From: Candidatus Kryptoniota bacterium
GTDB taxonomy: Bacteria; Bacteroidota; Ignavibacteria; Kryptoniales; JAKASW01
Assembly: GCA_036567965.1 (NCBI GenBank)
Contig: DATCTN010000019.1
Coordinates: 1-64,000, forward strand
DNA: 64,000 bases
Direction of reading: 5' to 3'
Part shown: in pieces, positions 18,177-27,855 of the stretch
Position numbering within the stretch: position 1 is the stretch's first letter
How the letters are laid out: each line of letters begins with the position of its first letter
Notes under the pieces: generated by a model
The model's input: only the letters and a program-made list of their open reading frames with translations
Database searches by the model: none
What the model was told of the DNA's origin: nothing
Position numbers and translations under genes: made by a program

Positions 18177-20274
18177 GGTTATCTTCTATGGAAGCGGTCT
18201 CTTTCAAGTTAGTCAGCCAGTCGTTCACGATTCGGGATTTTTCCTGCTGCATCAGCTGCTGCATCAGGGTCACTCGCTGAATTCTGTACGTGGCCGAATC
18301 GAACGGCACTTTGCTCAGAAGCTGAATGAGGTAGACTCCTCCGGTACCGTTTATCGCCTTTGAGATCTCCCCGACTTTTAATCTTTCCGCTTCCGCCACG
18401 AAGCTGAAATCTCTCCCAACACCGGGAACGAAACCAGTTGGCCCAAATTGACCGGTAGATGCGTAACGGAGTCTCGAATCATACTGCAGCAATCTGTTCA
18501 GACTATCGCCGGCCGTCAACTTTTGCCTTAGTTGGTTCGCGTAATCCTGGGTCTTGCTGAATTGCTTCTCACGCCGAACCTGATTCTTGATCTGGACGCT
18601 CACCTGCTCGAACGGAGTTACGCCTGCATCTTTGACATCGCTGATCATGAATACGCTCAGTCCCTGGCTCAGCGGCATCGCGTCGCTGACGTCGCCAAGC
18701 CTTCCACTGAACGCCCACTTGACCAGGTCTTCATTGCTCCCGACTCCAGGGACGAATGTGCCCTTTGAAAAAGATGGGGTCTGGTTCACTCGCAGGTTCA
18801 TCGTGTTCGCTGCCTTATCGAATCCATCCTGTTTCACGATGTAGATGAAATCTTCGGCGTGCTGTTTCAACGCGTCCTTGGTTTGCTGCGAAACCTTGAT
18901 GCTCATTTTTAGATCGGCTATCTTCAGCTCTCGCGAGTCTTTTCCCAGGACCTTGATGATGTGAAGTCCGAACTGCGTTCGTACCGGACCAACTATCTGG
19001 CCGACACTTCCTTTGAAGGCCGCGTCTTCAAAAGGCTTGACCATCATTCCTTTGCCGAACCAGCCGATGTCTCCACCCTTTTGAGCAGATCCGGGATCTT
19101 GAGAATATTGTTTCGCGAGTTCTGCGAAATCTCCGCCGCTCCTCGCTTGCTTGATGATTCCCTGAGCTTGCTTGTAAGTCGCCATCGAGTCCGGTCCCGG
19201 GATCAAGTGTAATAGAATGTGAGCGGCGTGAACGTACTCGTTCTTTCCGGTTTGTTCGTCGATCACCTTGATGAGATGGTATCCGTCGGTCGCAAGAATC
19301 GGACCGTCGATTGCGCCAGGCTTGTCAGAAAAGGCCTTCTCCTCGAGGGCCGGGTCTATCTGCCCGTGGCTTACAAATTTATCATCGTAAGGATTCTCTG
19401 AATACTCTTTCACCAGCTCGAGGAAATCGGTCTTGGAATTGGCAAGCGCCGCGACTCGCTTCATCTCCGACTCAACCTCGGCCGAGTCGCCTGAAGAGGC
19501 CTGAACCGGAATCGTGACATACTTGAGACGACGCGTAGGCTGCGTCCTGTAATCCTCCTGGTGCGCTGAATAATAATCCCTCATCTCTGACTCGCTGACT
19601 TGAATGGATGAGTCAGGGATCAGGAGAGCCGGCGGAAATTGTATAAAACCGGCATCATACTTTACGGTTTGTTGGGCAAACTGAGTCCTCAGCTCGCTTT
19701 CGGGAATTCTAACAGCGGCGAACAATCTGCTCGTAAGTTTCTCCTGCAGTCTTTGTTCACGCAGGTAGTCCTGTACACTCTTCCAGAATTGAATTACTTC
19801 CGGCCTGTTATCTGAAAGAGCAGCCTGCAATATCCGCATGTCCAGATGACCGGTGGAGTCTTCGAAATTTTTCTTAATGACATCCGGCAGCGACTCAGGA
19901 TCGTTCCTTACCCAATTGACGAGCTCCTGGTCGGTGACTGTTATGTTTAATTGCTCTGCCGCCTTCTTGATGAGAATCTGATTCACCAGCCCGTCCCACA
20001 CCTGGTCACGGATTTGTGCCGTGGTCTGGTCGTCGGGATCCTGTTTGGTGCTGTTCTTATAATTATCGAGTGCACTCTGGTACAGTTTGTCGAAATCCTG
20101 GTATGTAATTTCCTGACCATTGACCTTACCCACGTTGTTCGCCTGAAACTGTCCACTACCGCGGCGCCCGGCCAGGTCCATGCCCCAATCAAATATGATC
20201 ATAGCGATGAAGAGTATCGCAAGTCCTATCAGGATCGCGGGCATGTTCTCCCGCATTTTCGTCATTATCGGCAT
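18157..20274 (-). CDS. ppiD: Peptidyl-prolyl isomerase, PpiD/SurA type
   Basis: The 705-residue protein has a short cytoplasmic tail, one membrane anchor (about 12-32), a SurA_N-like chaperone domain (about 45-190), two parvulin-like segments (about 240-340 and 343-445) and a long C-terminal SurA-like part. The second parvulin segment (HAAHILLHL...FAELAKQYSQDPGSAQKGGDIGWF) is the better conserved and probably active. It should help fold exported proteins in the periplasm. A 13-bp palindrome AGGAAA-t-TTTCCT sits just before the start and includes the ribosome-binding purines. Confidence 0.93.
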   Translation of the reverse strand: MPIMTKMRENMPAILIGLAILFIAMIIFDWGMDLAGRRGSGQFQANNVGKVNGQEITYQDFDKLYQSALDNYKNSTKQDPDDQTTAQIRDQVWDGLVNQILIKKAAEQLNITVTDQELVNWVRNDPESLPDVIKKNFEDSTGHLDMRILQAALSDNRPEVIQFWKSVQDYLREQRLQEKLTSRLFAAVRIPESELRTQFAQQTVKYDAGFIQFPPALLIPDSSIQVSESEMRDYYSAHQEDYRTQPTRRLKYVTIPVQASSGDSAEVESEMKRVAALANSKTDFLELVKEYSENPYDDKFVSHGQIDPALEEKAFSDKPGAIDGPILATDGYHLIKVIDEQTGKNEYVHAAHILLHLIPGPDSMATYKQAQGIIKQARSGGDFAELAKQYSQDPGSAQKGGDIGWFGKGMMVKPFEDAAFKGSVGQIVGPVRTQFGLHIIKVLGKDSRELKIADLKMSIKVSQQTKDALKQHAEDFIYIVKQDGFDKAANTMNLRVNQTPSFSKGTFVPGVGSNEDLVKWAFSGRLGDVSDAMPLSQGLSVFMISDVKDAGVTPFEQVSVQIKNQVRREKQFSKTQDYANQLRQKLTAGDSLNRLLQYDSRLRYASTGQFGPTGFVPGVGRDFSFVAEAERLKVGEISKAINGTGGVYLIQLLSKVPFDSATYRIQRVTLMQQLMQQEKSRIVNDWLTNLKETASIEDNRAKLFK

Positions 20275-20631
20275 TTTAGGAAATTTTCCTCTCGCACAAA
20301 GTTTAAAACTCTTGATAAACGTAGAAACAGCCGGAACTTTCTAGCTATTTCCTTCCGGCCATTCACTTAAGCGAAAAAATATAACCGTGATGCGCCTGAA
20401 AATCAATTTACTTGATTCGACCTGTGTTGCACGACTGAGGCCCGATTGGGAACCACGAATCTACCTGAATGTGCGAAAGACGAGAGGGATGGTTGTGTTG
20501 ATCGACAAATCTGATTCCGCCGGCTTGCGCAAGTTGCGCCACTGTCGCGCCTCAATCGCTGTCTTTGACTTTCCGTCTCGATCATCTATCTTATGTTTCG
20601 AAATGGATTTATCGCTAAGGAGAAGGAAGGG
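20275..20631. promoter_or_regulatory. Divergent intergenic region, ppiD / SDR
   Basis: About 357 bp with no credible gene. It must carry the ppiD promoter (minus) and the SDR promoter (plus). A 7-bp inverted repeat GCCGGAA/TTCCGGC lies at 20330-20336 and 20353-20359. TATGTTTC near 20592 is a one-mismatch match to the Bacteroidota -7 box, but the candidate TTTG upstream is too far (24 bp) for confidence. AAGGAG at 20617-20622 is the SDR ribosome-binding site. Confidence 0.4.
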
Positions 20632-21468
20632 ATGAAACAGGAATTTCGGTTCAAGCCGACGGAGTGGGCGATCATTCTGGGAGCATCAAGCGGATTCGGC
20701 GGAGCAACTGCCGTTGAGCTTGCAAGGCATGGGATGAATATTTTTGGAGTCCACCTGGACCGTGCCGGAACCATGCCTGCTGTGCAGCAGATTATCAAGG
20801 ACATCAAGCATGCCGGAAGTCAGGCCGTTTTCTTTAACATAAATGCAGCCGACCCAATAAAGCAAGATGAGGTCCTGGACGAAATAGCGGAACAGTTCTC
20901 CAAGGATTCGAGTTCGACCGTGAGAGTATTGCTTCATTCGCTTGCATTCGGAACGCTGAAGCAGTTTATCGGCAAGAACCAAGAGGAAATCGTAAGCAAG
21001 GCTCAGATGGAAATGACGCTCGACGTGATGGCACACAGTCTTGTTTACTGGACTCAGGGAATGATGATGCGCGGGCTCATCAAAAAGGGCGGAAGAATAT
21101 TCGCGATGACAAGCTCGGGCGGACACACGGCGATTCCTTTCTACGGTGCGGTATCCGCAGCGAAAGCATGTCTCGAATCCCACATCAGGCAGCTCGCCGT
21201 GGAGCTGGGACCGATGGGAATCACTGCGAACGCTATAATGGCAGGTGTTACGGACACGCCGGCGCTCAGGAAGATACCCGGGAACACCGAAATGCTGCAC
21301 GTCGCCCGTTCGAAAAATCCCGGCGGCAGACTCACTACTCCTGAGGATGTAGCCAAGGCGATCGTGTTGCTTTGCGATGAGAATGCCCACTGGATTTCGG
21401 GTAACGTTGTCGGAGTCGACGGCGGCGAGGATATTGTGAGCTACGTCGGCCAAAAAGGGGGATCCTGA
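20632..21468 (+). CDS. Short-chain dehydrogenase, enoyl-ACP reductase-like
   Basis: The 278-residue SDR has the cofactor loop LGASSGFGGATAVELARHG near residue 17 and the enoyl-reductase catalytic spacing Tyr-x6-Lys in FYGAVSAAKA, as in FabI, rather than the classical Tyr-x3-Lys. The FabI tyrosine ten residues earlier is replaced by Ser in MTSSGGH, so it is a FabI relative or hybrid. A role in fatty-acid or polyketide reduction is likely; an acyl-CoA dehydrogenase gene follows. The ATG at 20632 is set by AAGGAG nine bases upstream; an earlier ATG lacks a site. Confidence 0.82.
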   Translation: MKQEFRFKPTEWAIILGASSGFGGATAVELARHGMNIFGVHLDRAGTMPAVQQIIKDIKHAGSQAVFFNINAADPIKQDEVLDEIAEQFSKDSSSTVRVLLHSLAFGTLKQFIGKNQEEIVSKAQMEMTLDVMAHSLVYWTQGMMMRGLIKKGGRIFAMTSSGGHTAIPFYGAVSAAKACLESHIRQLAVELGPMGITANAIMAGVTDTPALRKIPGNTEMLHVARSKNPGGRLTTPEDVAKAIVLLCDENAHWISGNVVGVDGGEDIVSYVGQKGGS

Positions 21469-21529
21469 TCGTCTAAGGGTTTTTGTTTAATTGGACAGGG
21501 ACTGTAACCAATTTGTCTTGGGAGGCTGA

Positions 21530-22672
21530 ATGACTGATTTTGAATTTACCGACGAACAGAAAATGCTCAGGGAAACCGTCCGTGATTTCGTGAACTCGGA
21601 GCTCCGACCGCGGGCGCAGGAGATCGATCGTGAAGAACGAATACCCGACGATATTATCAATAGACTTCGTGAGCTCGGATTCCTGGGAGTCGCGTTCCCG
21701 CCCGAATACGGCGGCAGCGGATTCGGAGAGGTGGGTTACTGTCTCATGCAGGAAGAAATCGCCCATGCGTGCATGTCGACCGCGACTTTCATCGGCGCTC
21801 ACGAATCCATCGGCTCGAACGCGATCTTCATCGGAGGAAGCGAGGCGCTGAAGAAAAAATATCTCGTTCCTCTTGCAGAAGGTAAAATGATCGGCGCGTT
21901 TGCGCTTACCGAAGTCCTTGCGGGATCTGACTCGTTCAATCTCCGCACGCGGGCCGAATTCGACGGCAAGGAATGGATTCTCAATGGCGAGAAAATGTGG
22001 ATCACCAACGGTTCGATAGCGGATGTGGTCGCGCTTTTCGCGCGGACCGAGCGCGGCATAACCGGCTTTGTTGTCGAGACCAAATGGAAAGGGTACCAGG
22101 CTGGCCCGCCTGAAAAGAAGATGGGGATAAGAGGAAGCGCAACCGCTCCCATAAGCCTGGAAAATGTCCATGTTCCCCCTGAGAACATAATCGGTCAGGA
22201 CGGTCGGGGATTCCTCGTCGCGATGAAGACGCTCGATGCCGGCCGACTCGGACTTGGCGCCGCCTGCACAGGGGCAGCGAAGGAGCTGCTCGAATTGTCC
22301 ACGAAGTACGCAAAAGAAAGGAAACAGTTTGATTCGGCGATCGCCAACTTTGAAGCTATCCAGTGGATGCTCGCAGACATGGCAACAAGAATCTATTGCA
22401 TGGAATCTATAGTCTACCGGACCGCCGCCGCCTACGAAGCGGGGAAGTCGATCTCACGCCAGTCTGCCATAGTCAAATTGTTCTGCTCCGAATCGCTCGA
22501 CTTCGTTGCTGACTGCGCGGTTCAGATTCACGGCGGGATGGGATACTCACGTGAGATGCCTATAGAAAGATTCTATCGCGACTCACGAATCAACAGGATC
22601 TTTGAAGGAACAAATGAAATCCAGCGCCTGGTAATCGCGAAAGACGTGATCAAGAAAAACGGGATGGCTTAA
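21530..22672 (+). CDS. Acyl-CoA dehydrogenase
   Basis: The 380-residue FAD enzyme should introduce the alpha-beta double bond of acyl-CoA, passing electrons to ETF. FALTEVLAGSD and MWITNGSIADV are the FAD/substrate motifs, and the catalytic base is Glu359 in the C-terminal FEGTNEIQ, as in short-chain and butyryl-CoA dehydrogenases. YSREMPIERFYRDSRI precedes it. GGGAGG lies seven bases before the ATG. The chain-length preference cannot be read. Confidence 0.95.
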   Translation: MTDFEFTDEQKMLRETVRDFVNSELRPRAQEIDREERIPDDIINRLRELGFLGVAFPPEYGGSGFGEVGYCLMQEEIAHACMSTATFIGAHESIGSNAIFIGGSEALKKKYLVPLAEGKMIGAFALTEVLAGSDSFNLRTRAEFDGKEWILNGEKMWITNGSIADVVALFARTERGITGFVVETKWKGYQAGPPEKKMGIRGSATAPISLENVHVPPENIIGQDGRGFLVAMKTLDAGRLGLGAACTGAAKELLELSTKYAKERKQFDSAIANFEAIQWMLADMATRIYCMESIVYRTAAAYEAGKSISRQSAIVKLFCSESLDFVADCAVQIHGGMGYSREMPIERFYRDSRINRIFEGTNEIQRLVIAKDVIKKNGMA

Positions 22673-22739
22673 TCGTTAGACACAATGAGATTAAGTTGCA
22701 GAAGTTGATCGATAATCAGGACATAGATAGAATGCCTCA

Positions 22740-22767
22740 CCGAGTCTTTTTGTCTTTGGAGACTCGG
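22740..22767 (+). terminator. Hairpin after acyl-CoA dehydrogenase
   Basis: A perfect 8-bp stem CCGAGTCT/AGACTCGG with a 12-nt T-rich loop lies 67 nt after the stop. No T-tract follows the second arm, so it may be a weak or Rho-assisted terminator. The remaining 60 bp to the next start show nothing clear. Confidence 0.5.
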
Positions 22768-22826
22768 GTTGACCGCGGCTGCCCTGAGCTTGCAGTGACT
22801 GACAAAAGATTTCATTAACTCCAATC

Positions 22827-24227
22827 ATGAAGACAACCAGACTTTTCATCACCGGATTGTTCCTTGTTATCGCAGTTCTCTTGCCGAATGCCCATTCGCA
22901 ACCCGTTCACGTTAATTTTGATTACGCAGTATTTCGCTATGATTCAACCATGGATTACCTCGAGTTGTATTACAGTTTCAACGCGAGCGAACTCCATTTT
23001 CAAGAACGTGACTCGACGTTTCGCGACACTCTTGTCTATTTCGTCAACTTTGTGCCGCAAATGAGAGACAGCTCCGGGTTCACAAAGGGATGGAGGGTGC
23101 CGGTCGTTGTCCGGGACACATCCCAGGTTGCACTGGCGCGTGATCTTGTAAGCCAGGCCGGGGCCATAATCCCCACGGGAAGGTATTTCATGCGGGTGCA
23201 GGTAACGGACGTCAGTGACTTGTCAATCGTCGACAGTGTGACCCAGGAAATTGAAGCGGGCAAATTTCCGTCTCATAAACTCGCAACGAGCGACATTGAA
23301 CTTTGCTCCACGATCTCGCCATCAGAACCCGGCGCCAGTGATATTTTTTACAAGAATACATATCACGTGATCCCGAATCCCATCTGCATGTACGGTGCAG
23401 GCATGCCGATAATTTTTTACTATGTTGAGGTCTATAACATCGAGGAGGGGATCGGCGACAGCATCTTTACGGTATCATACCAGCTTCGTGACAGCTTCGG
23501 AGAAGTGCACAGATCTTCCACCAAGAACAGGCGGAAGTTCGGATCGTCGAGTGTTGAAGTGGGGACGATAAACGCATCAAATTTGAAAACGGGGAGCTAT
23601 TCCCTCATCTTCACCGTAAGCGATTCGGGTGCGAACACTTCGGCCACATCTACCAAACGACTTTTCGTGTACAATCCTTCTCTCGGTTCTCCGCTCGAAC
23701 AGTCTTCCGGTGCGGCCGCTTCGCCGCTTGTGTCAAGTGTCTTCAGTTCGATGGGCGAAGAACAGATCGACAAGGAATTCGAAGAGGCATACTATTTGTC
23801 GACAAGCACCGAGCGAGATCAATATCAGAAGCTGAGTGGGACCGAAGCAAAGAGGAGATTCATTTTCGAGTTCTGGAACAAACGAAACACAAATCCTGTG
23901 TCACCTGTGGACGATTCGCGGCGTCAGTATCTCGAGCGCGTCGCATACGCTGATGACCACTTCGGCGCCGGGAGCCATGAAGGGTGGCACACCGACCGCG
24001 GCAGAGTATATATAATGTACGGACCACCTGACCAGGTCGATAGACATCCCAACGAGATGGACTCCAAGCCTTACGAGATCTGGTATTACAATTCCCTGGA
24101 GGGAGGCGTGACTTTCGATTTTGTGGACCGCAACGGCTTCGGCGATTTCGTTCTCGTGAACTCGACCGCTCGAAATGAAATCAGGGATGACAACTGGCAG
24201 CAGTACCTCACCACTGGCGGGAGATAG
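22827..24227 (+). CDS. GWxTD domain-containing exported protein
   Basis: After a signal peptide (cleavage near SQP, residue 25), the 466-residue protein has an N-terminal beta-sandwich region and a C-terminal GWxTD domain, with the diagnostic EGWHTDRGRVYIMYGPPDQV at about 391-410. The domain is named for this motif and is common in Ignavibacteria, Acidobacteria and relatives; its biochemical function is unknown. No Shine-Dalgarno precedes the ATG. The gene converges on the DUF1573 gene with a 33-bp gap. Confidence 0.9.
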   Translation: MKTTRLFITGLFLVIAVLLPNAHSQPVHVNFDYAVFRYDSTMDYLELYYSFNASELHFQERDSTFRDTLVYFVNFVPQMRDSSGFTKGWRVPVVVRDTSQVALARDLVSQAGAIIPTGRYFMRVQVTDVSDLSIVDSVTQEIEAGKFPSHKLATSDIELCSTISPSEPGASDIFYKNTYHVIPNPICMYGAGMPIIFYYVEVYNIEEGIGDSIFTVSYQLRDSFGEVHRSSTKNRRKFGSSSVEVGTINASNLKTGSYSLIFTVSDSGANTSATSTKRLFVYNPSLGSPLEQSSGAAASPLVSSVFSSMGEEQIDKEFEEAYYLSTSTERDQYQKLSGTEAKRRFIFEFWNKRNTNPVSPVDDSRRQYLERVAYADDHFGAGSHEGWHTDRGRVYIMYGPPDQVDRHPNEMDSKPYEIWYYNSLEGGVTFDFVDRNGFGDFVLVNSTARNEIRDDNWQQYLTTGGR

Positions 24228-24260
24228 AGCCCCGAGCACCCGCGAAAAACTTCGTCCGAA

Positions 24261-24941
24261 TTACCGTATCACCGCGTAGTATCTTAAGACAAGGACCGGT
24301 TGAAGTTCACTCGTTGTCTTAACCTGCACGATCCCCGAAAGCGCTTCAGCCTTTTCCCCGCGAACGAACAACTTCAAATCAACATTTTCACCCGGAACGA
24401 CCACCCTACGGTCGAAACTTGAAGTGATTTCATTTCTGTCAGGTTCGACGCTGAGGATTTCCATGCTGCCGGAAGATGTGTTTGTCAGCGTGACGAAGGC
24501 GCTGTCTGTCTCGCCGACTTTGGCGTTCGGGAATAATATGAAGTTGGGAGTCGCCTGCAATGCGTATGATATGTGGGCATGAAGTTCAAGTGTCAACATG
24601 TGGTTCGACGGGTCGTCGCTGACTACGTAGATATTCTTTGTTACGTCACCGATGTATCCCGTCGGGTTGAAGTCGACTTTGATGCTTGTCTTCTGCCCCG
24701 GCGCGAGAACACTGTCGGACAAGAGTGCGGCCGTGCATCCACAACTTGTTCTCACCTGGGAAATGTGAACGGGTTTGTCGCCGTCATTCTTGAGCCGGAA
24801 AAACACTTCGACCGATTTGCCCGTATTATACACACTCCCGGCATCTATCACCCCTGAGCCCACGGCTATCAGCTTCGGTTGACTCAACGATATCTGGGCA
24901 GCAGCAGCAACTATGAATACAATTATCATTAGTCGGTGCAT
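24261..24941 (-). CDS. DUF1573 domain-containing exported protein
   Basis: The signal peptide ends near ISLSQ, residue 20. An Ig-like DUF1573 domain follows, with the typical VRTSCGCTAALL and PGQKTSIKVDFNPTGYIGDVTKNIYVVSDDP motifs, then a second Ig-like domain (about 125-226). The 226-residue length is usual for two-domain members. The CGC cysteines may bind metal or form a disulfide. The function is unknown; this family is abundant in Bacteroidota. Confidence 0.9.
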   Translation of the reverse strand: MHRLMIIVFIVAAAAQISLSQPKLIAVGSGVIDAGSVYNTGKSVEVFFRLKNDGDKPVHISQVRTSCGCTAALLSDSVLAPGQKTSIKVDFNPTGYIGDVTKNIYVVSDDPSNHMLTLELHAHISYALQATPNFILFPNAKVGETDSAFVTLTNTSSGSMEILSVEPDRNEITSSFDRRVVVPGENVDLKLFVRGEKAEALSGIVQVKTTSELQPVLVLRYYAVIR

Positions 24942-25109
24942 TTTATTTTTGTCCTCTCATTTGCAGAGTCTTTGCTCGACACCTGAAAGCTTTCAATCGG
25001 TGCCGACCCCGGCAAGGGGTCTCGTTTGAATTTAATCTTCGGACGACCATCAAACAAAAAGTCAGGAACTATTGATGATTTCGAAAGGGTTAGCTACCAT
25101 GAGGACAAG

Positions 25110-26180
25110 ATGACCAATCTAAAATTGCCGGGAAGGAGTTCCGGATTCAACCCGAAGAACAGGTTCGAGGAAATTGAACTCATTCCCAGCGATGATGACA
25201 ACAGGTTTTTCCCGGACGAGGACAAATTTGAGCGGAAGGTTGAAACTCAATTCTTTTCTGACACATCGAAAAGCGCTTTGGCAAAAAACGACAGCCCGGA
25301 TATCGGGTTTACGTACAGCCTCAATCCCTACCGCGGATGTGAACACGGATGTATCTATTGCTACGCGCGTCCGTCCCACGAATTCCTGGGGTTCTCTTCC
25401 GGACTTGATTTCGAGACCAAGATAATGATCAAGCAGGACGCTCCCGATTTGCTGAGAGAAACGTTCCTGAAGAAAAGTTGGGAGCCGCAAGTGGTGGCCC
25501 TTTCGGGAAACACCGATTGTTATCAGCCGGTGGAGAGGAAACTGAAGATCACTCGCAAATGCCTGGAAGTTTTTCTTGAGTTCAGGAATCCCGTCGGGAT
25601 AGTGACCAAGAACTTCCTGGTAACACGCGACCTGGACATTCTCTCGGAGCTGGCGAAGTTAAACCTTGTCAGCGTCACCATGTCGATAACGAGTCTGAAC
25701 CAGGAATTGACCCGGAAAATGGAGCCGCGCACTTCATCGCCCGCGAAGAAGCTTGAGGCAATCGAGATGCTGAGGAACGTATCCGTTCCGGTCGGCGTGC
25801 TCGTTGCTCCGGTCATTCCCGGCCTGACCGATGAAGAGATCCCGTCAATTCTGCGCGAAACATCCGCCCGCGGTGCGACGACCGCGAGCATGCAGATGGT
25901 GAGACTCCCGTATGCGGTGAAGGATCTTTTCGTCGATTGGATAAGGCGGGAATTTCCTGACCGTGAAAAGAGAATTCTCGAAAGGATAAAGCAAGTGCGC
26001 CACGGTAAGCTGAATAGTCCCGAGTTCGGAAAGCGGATGTCAGGTGAAGGCGAAACCGCGAAAGCGATACACCAGTTGTTCCACGCGTCGTCCAGGAAGC
26101 ATGGATTTGCCGATGATCAACCTGAACTCTCTATTGACAAGTTCCGCAGGCCCGAGGGAAAACAAACGGAGATGTTTTGA
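25110..26180 (+). CDS. PA0069-family radical SAM protein (SplB-like)
   Basis: The 356-residue protein binds a [4Fe-4S] cluster through CEHGCIYC (Cys77, Cys81, Cys84). Around it lies the family signature NPYRGCEHGCIYCYARPSHE, followed by DFETKI and SGNTDCYQPVE. These proteins resemble spore photoproduct lyase and the Rv2578c/PA0069 group, with no proven reaction. The ATG at 25110 is preferred because GAGG lies five bases upstream; a TTG at 25026 would add 28 poorly conserved residues. Confidence 0.88.
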   Translation: MTNLKLPGRSSGFNPKNRFEEIELIPSDDDNRFFPDEDKFERKVETQFFSDTSKSALAKNDSPDIGFTYSLNPYRGCEHGCIYCYARPSHEFLGFSSGLDFETKIMIKQDAPDLLRETFLKKSWEPQVVALSGNTDCYQPVERKLKITRKCLEVFLEFRNPVGIVTKNFLVTRDLDILSELAKLNLVSVTMSITSLNQELTRKMEPRTSSPAKKLEAIEMLRNVSVPVGVLVAPVIPGLTDEEIPSILRETSARGATTASMQMVRLPYAVKDLFVDWIRREFPDREKRILERIKQVRHGKLNSPEFGKRMSGEGETAKAIHQLFHASSRKHGFADDQPELSIDKFRRPEGKQTEMF

Positions 26181-26471
26181 AAATTGAGAGGCCGGAGACA
26201 ATCTAGTCCCGGATTGATACGGACTGAAGGAATCAACCTGTGATTGTCGGGGGAAAATTCTCCTTCGGCACCCTGCAATCCTCCGAGGTATATCGGGAAG
26301 CACCTTCTGACTTTTGAAACTCTTCCGATTTTTCCTGAGATCGTTCGCTCGTCGTTGAAGGTCTATCTTGGCTGAGGACTTCCATGGGTGGTATCTGCCA
26401 AATGCTCGTTATGTTTTTTCTTGTTGATGGAAGAATTATAATTACCGTAGAAGGCAAAGGGCGGCATTATC
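26181..26471. other. Intergenic gap before lipoprotein gene
   Basis: About 291 bp with no convincing gene on either strand, no terminator with a T-tract and no clear promoter. An AT-rich segment near 26410-26450 may hold the promoter of the following gene. Confidence 0.4.
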
Positions 26472-27680
26472 GTGAAGATGACTCGAAACTTCATCTTTCT
26501 GAGGGCGAGCATCGTAATTTCGATGCTGATTGCATTTCTTGCTTCCTGTAAACAAAATCCTGAAGCTCCTTCGTCATCCACAGGCTCCTATCTCAATGAG
26601 TCCAATTACCGCGCGGTGATACTTAAGCTAACAGGATACAATGTGGTACGCATTACCCACGAGTCCGGAGAATATGTCAGAAGTTCGATCGTTACTCGAA
26701 TCTCCGTGGGCTTGAAGGACTCTACCAGTTTCAGAGAATTATCGTCGGTTCCCTGTGAATATGATTCCAGTACCCTGACTTATCGGGCTCGCTTCGATTT
26801 CACGGTAGCCCTGGACTCAACAAGAATTCAGGCGCCACTGACGATCCGTTACTACACCAGAGGTTCAACGCCCGTCGACGTAGATACGACCGTCGATTTG
26901 ATAACTTATCCCTGCAAAACTGACTGTGTCATTCTGGATAATTCCCAGCTTCCATCATATCTCACTTTTCAGGATGCGGCACGATACGGCTCGAAATTGT
27001 TTTTCCATCCTTACGGACCTGAAGGACTTTACGTGTTCGATCTGGATAATAAGACCCTCGCCGATTTGCTTGACTACGGTGGCGGAGACCACATTGCGGC
27101 AGACTCGACAGCTGTCTATTGCGATATCGGTCACGACCACATTTATAGATACAATTTGTCCACTGGACTGGTAAGCGACACGCCGATTTCGATTTATCCC
27201 CAGGAGATTGCCGGGCTATCGATTTTTAACAACTATCTCTTCGTGCTGGTCCGGCAGCAGAGTGGTGAGCTCACACTCAACAAGTACACACTGGGTGGAA
27301 CGCCGATCGACTCGTTGCCGTTTTCGAGGAGTGTCTACTTCATGACGATCTGCGACAGCATCGTTTATTCCATAGACTCCAACGACCCGTCTGCAGATCA
27401 GATTAGCTGCTTCGACCTGAGGACGAAATCCTTTCTCCCAAATCTTCTTTCTCCCGCCCGGTTCAGCGGGGGGATAAAAGTATTTAGCGACACGTTGTAT
27501 TATTGCGACTACTGGAAGAATTATATCGGTGCAGTTGCCTTATCTGATCTGATCCGTGCCTCTTGGCCGAGACGAGACCAAAGTCGTCCGGGTCGACGCG
27601 TGGCGCCAGCATGTCAGCGGGAAATCGTCCACGGTGCGGGTGATCTCCTGAGATCTGAATTTGCACGAGGGAAGAACTAA
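26472..27680 (+). CDS. Predicted lipoprotein with beta-propeller-like repeats, possible C-terminal frameshift
   Basis: The N-terminus is a lipoprotein signal with lipobox FLASC and lipidated Cys26. The body has beta-rich repeats (YVFDLDNKTL, HIYRYNLSTG, QISCFDLRTK), which suggest a propeller built of YVTN- or Kelch-like blades; no named family is recognised. The last 40 residues after DLIR turn Arg/Pro-rich. Skipping one base after 27557 gives PLGRDETKVVRVDAWRQHV and a stop at 27651, which reads like a natural end. So either the sequence has a 1-nt error or the gene is frameshifted. The start is GTG, eight bases after AAAGGGCGG. Confidence 0.6.
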   Translation: MKMTRNFIFLRASIVISMLIAFLASCKQNPEAPSSSTGSYLNESNYRAVILKLTGYNVVRITHESGEYVRSSIVTRISVGLKDSTSFRELSSVPCEYDSSTLTYRARFDFTVALDSTRIQAPLTIRYYTRGSTPVDVDTTVDLITYPCKTDCVILDNSQLPSYLTFQDAARYGSKLFFHPYGPEGLYVFDLDNKTLADLLDYGGGDHIAADSTAVYCDIGHDHIYRYNLSTGLVSDTPISIYPQEIAGLSIFNNYLFVLVRQQSGELTLNKYTLGGTPIDSLPFSRSVYFMTICDSIVYSIDSNDPSADQISCFDLRTKSFLPNLLSPARFSGGIKVFSDTLYYCDYWKNYIGAVALSDLIRASWPRRDQSRPGRRVAPACQREIVHGAGDLLRSEFARGKN

Positions 27681-27855
27681 GGCGCGAATAGCCCGAATCA
27701 TTCTGCGAGGATGTCTCACTCGCTAGATGGCACCATCTTTGGTGTCTGGTAATTCCCCTTCCTGTTTCTGAATTATTCCGTTTGTTTTTTACAGCAGTGA
27801 TTCAAAAATTGTCTTCAGCTTGCAAACCACCAGTTCAATACAGGAGAGGATATCA

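Noticed and set aside
20387-20635. 82-residue plus-strand ORF in the ppiD/SDR gap
   Set aside because: Arg/Leu-rich with no family, and it overlaps the ribosome-binding site of the SDR gene.
26233-26457. 74-residue minus-strand ORF before the lipoprotein gene
   Set aside because: Ser/Glu/Pro-rich, no ribosome-binding site and no neighbour on that strand.
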